A stretch of 11,319 nt of DNA from CAITNQ01 sp041661365 (lineage in GTDB: Bacteria > Latescibacterota > UBA2968 > UBA8231): the NCBI GenBank assembly GCA_041661365.1, contig JBAZUN010000170.1, positions 1-11,319 of the forward strand, in the 5' to 3' direction. This document shows, piece after piece, positions 7,067 through 11,319 of this stretch (its first letter is position 1; each line of letters starts with the position of its first letter). The notes under the pieces were generated by a model. That model searched no databases. It saw only the letters and a program-made list of their open reading frames with translations, and was not told the origin of the DNA. The translations under genes were made by a program, and so were the position numbers.

Positions 7067-7087
7067 TCTCCCCCCGTAAGGGGGAGA
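7067..7087. repeat. Perfect 8-bp hairpin, CCCCC/GGGGG intergenic repeat
   Basis: TCTCCCCC and GGGGGAGA pair perfectly around the loop CGTAA, between the HAD-like gene stop (7099) and the methyltransferase start. The flanking GATACAGAAGGGG makes it look like a common dispersed intergenic repeat of some environmental genomes (from memory). No T run follows on the minus strand, so it is not a standard terminator, but it could stabilise or punctuate the mRNA. Confidence 0.6.
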
Positions 7088-7098
7088 TACAGAAGGGG

Positions 7099-7488
7099 TT
7101 ATTGAACGCTCAGGCATAGGATCCCCAATTTTTTATATTCTGCAATTGTTTTCGGGTTGGATTCGATTGCGATCAACACGACATCTTGAAATTTAATCTG
7201 GATTTGTTCCGTTACAATTTTTTTCTTGAATAAATGCGGTGCAAGATTGTATTTATTGAAGGCGGTAAACTGCGGAGTCCATCCGGTTTTAGTTCTCAAA
7301 CTCTCAATTGTTGAAACTTCATATTTTATTGGCCGTGCAGTTATTAGCAAAACGGTATGCGGACGGACCAACTCGATAAGTTCCTTTCGGTACTCTTCAC
7401 CTTCAATTTGTTTTATAAATGGCGCTTTCTTTTTCTCGCTGTTGGATACTAATGTGTAGTTGAGATCTAAGAGAATGATTGTTTTCAT
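7099..7488 (-). CDS. HAD-like protein with altered catalytic motif
   Basis: A 129-residue single-domain protein with the HAD-phosphatase motif order. Motif I is ILLDLNYTL, with nucleophile Asp8 but Asn10 where phosphatases have the acid/base Asp. Motif II is LLITARP (Thr50). A lysine cluster at 88-90 could be motif III. Motif IV is reduced to IAIESNPKTIAEYKKLGI (Glu109, Ser110, Asn111). It is short, without a clear cap domain. HAD enzymes of this size hydrolyse phosphate from nucleotides, DNA ends or sugars. The Asp-to-Asn change suggests lost or altered chemistry, or stabilisation of a phospho-enzyme. The ATG overlaps the stop of the ParB-methyltransferase gene (ATGA), so the two are coupled and probably functionally linked. 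The substrate is unknown. Confidence 0.6.
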   Translation of the reverse strand: MKTIILLDLNYTLVSNSEKKKAPFIKQIEGEEYRKELIELVRPHTVLLITARPIKYEVSTIESLRTKTGWTPQFTAFNKYNLAPHLFKKKIVTEQIQIKFQDVVLIAIESNPKTIAEYKKLGILCLSVQ

Positions 7489-8969
7489 AATAGCCCTCGT
7501 TTTGTAAATGCTTTTATTGCGTCCTTCTCCATTCCCAAACTTTCTTCATTCGGGTATGGAAGGTTGAATTCAAAATTGATTGCAGCTCGTAGGTTTGATT
7601 TCTTCATCTTCTTTGCACCGCTTCCGGAAACAAAGACATTATTCCCGCCGTCAAATCCAACAACGTTGTAATAAAATTTCCCGACTTGTTCCTTCAACTC
7701 AACGAGCGTATAAAATTTCTGTGCCTTTGGCGCACCGGAAATGATCTCTCCGAGAATTGTATTGCTCTCATAGTTCGCCATCATATTTACGTGACCAAAA
7801 TTTCCTTCACTGAAATTTGTTCGTCCCGTTGCATTTTGAAATTGTGGATCGCGTTCAGCGCGTGTGCAAATAAATACTTTGTCGCTCAACGATGCACAAA
7901 TGGTGAGAATCTTATCCCGATCTTCTTTGAACGGAACCGAATTGAACACCGAACTGATCACGATACTGTCGAATTTTCTTTTTGCAGCGATCGCTTGCAA
8001 TAAAGGAATTGCTACATACCTGCTTGCTGTTCTATCCGGTTTGTCTTGCGTTGTTACGTGATACGGTTCAAACGGATAGACATTCATTCCGATACTTCGC
8101 AGCATCTCCGTTTCGTGCAAATGTCCCGCGCCGAAATCAATAATTGTTTTCCCGAATCGCTTTATCAGTTTCTCGGTGTTCTCGGGGAGCGTGTGATCAA
8201 AGTCCCGGCACTTGGCAAATTCCTGCATTCGAATCCACGCGCTGAACCCGTGCCCGAGAAACTCGCGGCTTAATCGTAACCGGCGAAAACTTCCCCATCG
8301 CATTTGTGTTGAGTAGGTTTTCTTCAGATCAAAGTCCATTGAAACTTTATTTAGAAAATATTCAATATACTTTGCGGGAAGCGATGTGAAAACTACCGGC
8401 ACTTGTTCAATACCGGCTTTTGCGAGTGCGAATAATCGTTTGTTTCCGTTTGCAAGTTTTTCGTCGCTACTTACCACCAGCGGAACCAATACACCTTTCT
8501 GCAACATCGATTTTGTGTATTGCCAACCGTCCGCATCACCGTAACTGATTCCGTATTTCATCATCATTCCCTCAACTCCGCGCATTTCGTAATTCATACA
8601 GGGATAGGGATTGAATTTTCCCTTCGGAAGCTTCGGAGCTTCGGAAGAAATTTGATCGGTTAGGTTTGCTCTGCGGAAATCATTTGTGGCCAGGTTGAAA
8701 AGAATATTCAGTCCGCGCATTTCATCTGCAGAAAGTCCTTCAACTTCCACCACGGGGATCTCGGAATATCCTAAACTCTTCCACGCTCGTGTCCGTTGGT
8801 GTCCGGAAAGTAGCACACCATCGCATGCGTATACCGGTAATATCCATCCGAGTTTCCGGAGTGATTCTTTTATCAGCTTAAACCTACTCGCATCAAACGC
8901 CCGCGGGTTATACTCAGCGCCCTTAATGGAATCGATCGGCACAAGTTGTATTTTGAAATGACGTTTCAT
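7485..8969 (-). CDS. Double ParB/Srx-domain protein fused to a methyltransferase domain
   Basis: The protein has 494 residues in three parts. A first ParB-like domain covers about 6-97 (PIDSIKGAEYNPR, then LLSGHQRTRAWKSLGY). A second covers about 125-215, with a degenerate phosphate-binding motif, LANGNKRLFALAKAGI. A Rossmann-type SAM domain covers about 265-450, with IIDFGAGHLHE as motif I, VYPFEPY as the acidic strand, and SIVISSVFNSVPF in the motif IV position. The C-terminal NLRAAINFEFNLPYPNEE looks like a conserved tail. ParB/Srx folds bind nucleoside triphosphates and include CTPases, nucleases and ADP-dependent serine kinase. Phage ParB proteins often accompany DNA methylases. The start lies two bases after the upstream ParB stop. 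DNA modification is the likely theme, but the target is unknown. No catalytic DPPY or NPPY motif is visible, so it is not a standard amino-methyltransferase. Confidence 0.72.
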   Translation of the reverse strand: MKRHFKIQLVPIDSIKGAEYNPRAFDASRFKLIKESLRKLGWILPVYACDGVLLSGHQRTRAWKSLGYSEIPVVEVEGLSADEMRGLNILFNLATNDFRRANLTDQISSEAPKLPKGKFNPYPCMNYEMRGVEGMMMKYGISYGDADGWQYTKSMLQKGVLVPLVVSSDEKLANGNKRLFALAKAGIEQVPVVFTSLPAKYIEYFLNKVSMDFDLKKTYSTQMRWGSFRRLRLSREFLGHGFSAWIRMQEFAKCRDFDHTLPENTEKLIKRFGKTIIDFGAGHLHETEMLRSIGMNVYPFEPYHVTTQDKPDRTASRYVAIPLLQAIAAKRKFDSIVISSVFNSVPFKEDRDKILTICASLSDKVFICTRAERDPQFQNATGRTNFSEGNFGHVNMMANYESNTILGEIISGAPKAQKFYTLVELKEQVGKFYYNVVGFDGGNNVFVSGSGAKKMKKSNLRAAINFEFNLPYPNEESLGMEKDAIKAFTKRGLL

Positions 8970-8971
8970 GA

Positions 8972-9580
8972 TTATTTTTTCTTGGATGCGTTTTTGGTTT
9001 TGGTATCAATCTTTAATCGGTTCATAATCGTTTCAACTTGCTTTTCTTTTTTCATTCCAACCTCTTTAGCCAGTGCATCAATCCATTTTACGTATCGTTC
9101 TTGCGGTAATGTAAATCGCACCTCACCTAATTGGAACTGCACTTCAACATTTGCGCGTACTTTCTTGCGCTCTGTTGGTCTGTCAACAAGTTTTGCAACG
9201 TCAAGTTCTAATTCTTTTTTCGTGAAGCCCCAATGTATAAGCTCTTTTACGTCAAAATGTTCCTGCAGCAATTCCTTGTCCCACTCTCCGTTGTTTTTGT
9301 TCAAGCGAATGTTCAGTTCGCGTTCTTCATCAATCGGCAAGTTCACTNNNNNNNNNNCGCAAGGAACAATTTTAATCTTTAACTTCTTTGCAATAATCAC
9401 TCGCTGGTGGCCGCCAACAATTATATTTTTTCTTTTCGGGTGCGCGTTAATAATAATTGGCTGTGCAAAACCGAACTTTGTAATGCTTTCACTCAGCACT
9501 TTTGCTTGATCTTTTGTCAAATGCCGGGCGTTATGTTCGGCAAAAATCAACTCACTAATCTTCTTTTCAACGATAATCAT
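8972..9580 (-). CDS. ParB/Srx-like domain protein
   Basis: Residues 1-100 form a ParB N-terminal-type domain: KKISELIFAEHNAR, then SESITKFGFAQPIII, the phosphate-binding IVGGHQRVIIAKKL (about 54-67), and ERELNIRLNKNNGEWD, a typical phage ParB ending. The C-terminal half is basic and ends in KKK. A ten-base N run covers about four codons after IVPC. Both sides stay in one frame and match the usual family spacing, so the gene is probably intact. ATG 9580 has AGGAG seven bases upstream. Without a ParA neighbour, centromere-type partition is unlikely. Phage relatives are commonly next to DNA modification enzymes, as here. Confidence 0.75.
   Translation of the reverse strand: MIIVEKKISELIFAEHNARHLTKDQAKVLSESITKFGFAQPIIINAHPKRKNIIVGGHQRVIIAKKLKIKIVPCXXXXVNLPIDEERELNIRLNKNNGEWDKELLQEHFDVKELIHWGFTKKELELDVAKLVDRPTERKKVRANVEVQFQLGEVRFTLPQERYVKWIDALAKEVGMKKEKQVETIMNRLKIDTKTKNASKKK
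9348..9357. other. Assembly gap (10 N)
   Basis: Ten undetermined bases lie within the ParB-like gene. The flanking frames agree, so the gap length is probably close to correct. Confidence 0.95.
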
Positions 9581-9686
9581 GTCATTTCTCCTATGGTATG
9601 GAACGGTGATTTTTTTTGGTTGTAACTAAAAACGCTTTGCGCTCGCTACGCACCCACATTTTGAATGTCTGGAAAGGACCCGCGAT
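9581..9686. other. 106-bp gap before the ParB-like gene
   Basis: The gap contains the ribosome site for the ParB-like gene and a T-rich run (9611-9619 on the plus strand). I see no promoter, hairpin or small gene that I can support. Confidence 0.4.
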
Positions 9687-10235
9687 TTATTCTTTGAACA
9701 CTTTGATTAACCGATTTAACTCCGCTGGAAGTTTCTCGTGAACAAATTCATTCCACTCTTGCATGGTGTTTATCGTTCCCATCATCTCTGGTATTGATAT
9801 CGTTCTGTATATATGAAGCTTGCCATCCTCACGCTTTACAATAAAAATCTTTCCTGACTTGAATCGAATAGGATATGCCGTTCTTAACAATTCAACTTTT
9901 CCTTTTGTGATTTCAACATATACGCCTTGCTTATCTCGGTGATCATAGAATCGATACACCGTCAAGGGTCTACTTACTGCCCTAAAACGCGATGCTAAAT
10001 TTGTTCTTGTGGCCGGTATAAGATCGAGTTTAACGGCAAATAGATCTTTGTCAACATTATATTCAGATCTTACTTTCCTGATAATCATGGCCTTCGCATC
10101 TTTCATTATTCGATTGATTGCCATTGATGCAGCCTTTGGAAATCTCTCCGCTTGTTTGGCAAGTCGTGTCTTATCAAAGTTTGCGGTCAATCCCAGCGAT
10201 GACATCTTTCTGCTAAGATTTTGCCCCTTACTCAT
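9687..10235 (-). CDS. Prophage minor tail protein Z-like
   Basis: The 182 residues follow the pattern of the GPZ/minor tail Z family. An N-terminal helix holds RFPKAASMAINRIMKDAKAMIIRKVRSEYNV (31-61), followed by DLFAVKLDLIPATRTNLASRFRA (64-86). A beta-rich middle gives RFKSGKIFIVKREDGKLHIYRTISIPEMM (about 123-152), and a closing helix has FVHEKLPAELNRLIKVF. Lambda gpZ acts at the head-proximal tail tip and is needed for DNA to be positioned in the tail. The ATG has a good GAGGAGAA site. In lambda this gene follows the head genes, but here it lies upstream of the terminase, between the HNH gene and the ParB cassette, which suggests module shuffling. Family membership is by pattern only. Confidence 0.65.
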   Translation of the reverse strand: MSKGQNLSRKMSSLGLTANFDKTRLAKQAERFPKAASMAINRIMKDAKAMIIRKVRSEYNVDKDLFAVKLDLIPATRTNLASRFRAVSRPLTVYRFYDHRDKQGVYVEITKGKVELLRTAYPIRFKSGKIFIVKREDGKLHIYRTISIPEMMGTINTMQEWNEFVHEKLPAELNRLIKVFKE

Positions 10236-10265
10236 TGGTAATTCTCCTCATTGATGAAATAAACC

Positions 10266-10856
10266 TCAATGTTTTGTGTCATTTACATCCTCAAAGTCTA
10301 TGGCTTCTGTCATTACTCCAATTGCTGCAGCATTCCTAAACGCAACCATCCACATCTTACGATCCTCATCATAGTAGCGACAATATAACCCTTCATCACT
10401 AATACATTTCACAAGGTAATTCGTCCTTACTGCATACGTACTGCAACCCGCTTTCTCCGCACCTGATGCTATGATCTGAGCGACTGATAACACCCCATTT
10501 TCTTTCATTTTGTTGTATAGCCAATGCCGAAAAGCAGGTTCAGCTTTCTTGTTCTGATACATCTCCGGAGACATTCTACTTTGATCAACTATTTCCTTGT
10601 AGTTATCAACCGATACGACACGCTTTGTTACTATATGTTCCCCTTTTTTATTCTTCCCACGAGGATGCTTCTTACGATGATCACTACGACAAAGCAGCCA
10701 TAGATTCTCATCAGCATCGTTCGTTTCATCACCATCTTTGTGGTCGACTTCTAAATAAACTTCCGGCGGCACTCTTCCACATATCTGACATCTCTCTCCA
10801 TCGCGGTGAACAAGAAGATCATATTTTTTCTTTCGTAGGTTCTTATCTCTCGGCAT
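10266..10856 (-). CDS. HNH endonuclease with an extra C-terminal domain
   Basis: The 196 residues begin with a basic N-terminus and an HNH module. CQIC (Cys23, Cys26) and Cys56 with His60 or His64 can hold the structural zinc. VDHKDGD (Asp38-His39), Asn51 in ENLWLLC, and SDHRKKH supply the nuclease site. Residues 98-180 form a second domain (FRHWLYNKMKENGVLSVAQII, then CSTYAVRTNYLVKCI and WMVAFR) that looks like a winged helix and may give DNA specificity. HNH proteins beside terminases are needed for cohesive-end cutting in some phages (HK97-like), while others are homing enzymes. Both remain possible. The start has no ribosome site. The gene lies immediately after the iterated-repeat region. 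Confidence 0.8.
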   Translation of the reverse strand: MPRDKNLRKKKYDLLVHRDGERCQICGRVPPEVYLEVDHKDGDETNDADENLWLLCRSDHRKKHPRGKNKKGEHIVTKRVVSVDNYKEIVDQSRMSPEMYQNKKAEPAFRHWLYNKMKENGVLSVAQIIASGAEKAGCSTYAVRTNYLVKCISDEGLYCRYYDEDRKMWMVAFRNAAAIGVMTEAIDFEDVNDTKH

Positions 10857-10928
10857 TGGGTTCAGGATTAATAATTTTCATTTTTAAGATTGAGAATAGT
10901 TTTGAAAGTATAGCTATACATGTGTGTA

Positions 10929-10938
10929 TGTACGTACA
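10929..10938. repeat. Perfect palindrome TGTACGTACA
   Basis: Ten bases read identically on both strands, within alternating purine-pyrimidine sequence (10918-10938). It may be a protein-binding site or chance. Confidence 0.35.
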
Positions 10939-10989
10939 AGAACTGATATTGATTTTGAAATTGTCATTTATAATCTATTTTCGCCATTT

Positions 10990-11052
10990 GGGAACTCTTT
11001 TGGGAAGTCTTTTTTGTGTTTTGGGAAGTCAATTTGACTGCCCTGGGAAGTC
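10990..11052 (+). repeat. Iterated GGGAAGTC half-sites with a 21-bp palindrome
   Basis: Direct copies start at 10990 (GGGAACTC, one change), 11002, 11023 and 11045 (all GGGAAGTC), mostly followed by T runs. Copy three faces an inverted copy at 11036-11043 (GACTGCCC). Together they form a 21-base palindrome (11023-11043) with nine of ten pairs matching. Start-to-start steps are 12, 21 and 22 bases, close to one and two helical turns. This layout suggests a multi-site DNA-binding protein. Confidence 0.65.
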
Positions 11053-11057
11053 TTTTT

Positions 11058-11288
11058 TCACCACCTCATCCATAGCTCTTCTCTCCACAATCTATTCCAC
11101 ATTTCAAAACTCGATTTTTCCTTTTGCGGCTTAGTCCCATAATGGTCATACGCATATTGCTTACTTGCTTTATTCCTTCGCTGCACTGAGCATTTAACAC
11201 AAACTTTTCTTTTTGATGTTGGTTTCGGGAATTTCTGATGACAATCTTCACAGATAATTAATTCACTATGTTCAATCGAATCATTCAT
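11058..11288 (-). CDS. Small zinc-ribbon protein
   Basis: The protein has 76 residues. Two Cys pairs, CEDC (13-16) and CVKC (30-33), are spaced to bind one zinc ion in a ribbon (IICEDCHQKFPKP, then KRKVCVKCS). The rest is basic and aromatic (RRNKASKQYAYDHYG) and ends in WNRLWREELWMRW, rich in tryptophan. Small phage proteins of this type bind nucleic acid or partner proteins, but no specific function can be given. The ATG overlaps the stop of an upstream frame (ATGA), which explains the absence of a ribosome site and suggests an operon extending beyond the right edge. Confidence 0.6.
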   Translation of the reverse strand: MNDSIEHSELIICEDCHQKFPKPTSKRKVCVKCSVQRRNKASKQYAYDHYGTKPQKEKSSFEMWNRLWREELWMRW

Positions 11289-11319
11289 TTTATGCGTTTA
11301 AATTCAATTACCCACACAT
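11285..11319 (-). CDS. C-terminal tip of an unknown upstream gene
   Basis: On the minus strand a frame entering from the right edge reads VWVIEFKRIK and stops at TGA 11285-11287, overlapping the zinc-ribbon start as ATGA. Such overlaps are typical of coupled phage genes. Ten residues are too few to identify the product, and the frame could be chance. Confidence 0.35.
   Translation of the reverse strand, partial: VWVIEFKRIK

Larger units (their letters stand above)
10857..11057. promoter_or_regulatory. Repeat-bearing intergenic region, possible operator, origin or packaging site
   Basis: The region is A+T-rich and non-coding as far as I can see. The half nearest the zinc-ribbon gene holds five GGGAAGTC-type half-sites. 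The half nearest the HNH gene holds a ten-base palindrome and, on the minus strand, a TATACT hexamer (within 10907-10918) with no convincing -35 partner. A promoter for the HNH-to-head operon is plausible here but not shown. Confidence 0.45.

Noticed and set aside
7067..7087. Intrinsic terminator after the HAD-like gene
   Set aside because: The stem is strong, but on the minus strand it is followed by GAATTC and not by a T run.
8946..9509. 187-codon plus-strand frame opposite the ParB-like gene
   Set aside because: Ser/Phe-rich translation with no motif. It mirrors a Lys/Glu-rich gene on the other strand.
8972..9580. Plasmid or phage partition (ParB) system
   Set aside because: There is no ParA ATPase beside it, no helix-turn-helix middle domain and no parS-like site. 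The neighbours are modification-type enzymes.
9631..9653. Third copy of the CTTCGAC repeat (CGCTTTGCGCTCGCTACGC)
   Set aside because: Only a loose resemblance to the middle of copy B. The conserved ends CTTCGAC and CTCAGGAT are absent.
10990..11052. CRISPR-like array
   Set aside because: The repeat unit is only eight bases, spacers are 4-15 bases and irregular, and one unit is inverted. This is a binding-site cluster and not a CRISPR.
10625..11134. 169-codon plus-strand frame covering the HNH gene and intergenic repeats
   Set aside because: It runs antisense to a clear HNH gene and through the repeat region, with no ribosome site and no recognisable family.
1..11319. tRNA, rRNA, integrase or attachment site
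   Set aside because: I looked for cloverleaf-like arms, integrase motifs and end repeats and found none that I could support, so prophage versus free phage stays open.

Overview
The window is a piece of a tailed double-stranded DNA phage or prophage with a lambda-type packaging and head module. Every confident gene lies on the minus strand, so transcription runs from the right edge to the left edge. The sequence looks like an environmental or metagenome assembly: there are two short N runs (2424-2434 and 9348-9357), and one of them breaks the reading frame of the portal gene. The host cannot be named. Several genes have weak Shine-Dalgarno (SD) sequences. Two short copies of a CTTCGAC...GCTCAGGAT element and one CCCCC/GGGGG hairpin resemble repeats I associate with environmental Bacteroidota/Ignavibacteria-type genomes. 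That attribution is a tentative inference.

Layout, in transcription order from right to left: (1) the C-terminal tip of an unknown upstream gene, a 76-residue zinc-ribbon protein, a 200-bp intergenic region holding five GGGAAGTC-type half-sites, and an HNH endonuclease. (2) A minor tail protein Z-like gene, in an unusual place upstream of the terminase. (3) A tightly packed four-gene enzyme cassette: a ParB/Srx-fold protein, a double-ParB plus methyltransferase fusion, a HAD-like protein with an altered catalytic motif, and a methyltransferase resembling CmoA (carboxy-SAM synthase). (4) The terminase small subunit with two helix-turn-helix segments and the GpA-type terminase large subunit. 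(5) A small ribbon-helix-helix-like protein, a 222-bp structured gap, a head-completion/connector candidate, a lambda-type portal, and the start of a prohead protease whose 3' part carries an internal ribosome site likely to make a scaffold protein.

How the parts may work together: the small and large terminase subunits package DNA through the portal, the protease and nested scaffold shape the head, and the connector candidate closes it. The HNH enzyme and the iterated repeats beside the packaging genes could belong to cohesive-end processing, though they could equally be an operator or origin. The four-gene cassette is the part least explained by known phage biology. Its joins (TAA-2 nt-ATG, an ATGA overlap, and a TAATG junction into the small terminase gene) suggest co-expression with packaging. 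Its content suggests modification of phage DNA or of a nucleotide or RNA, possibly with an unusual SAM derivative; this is inference.
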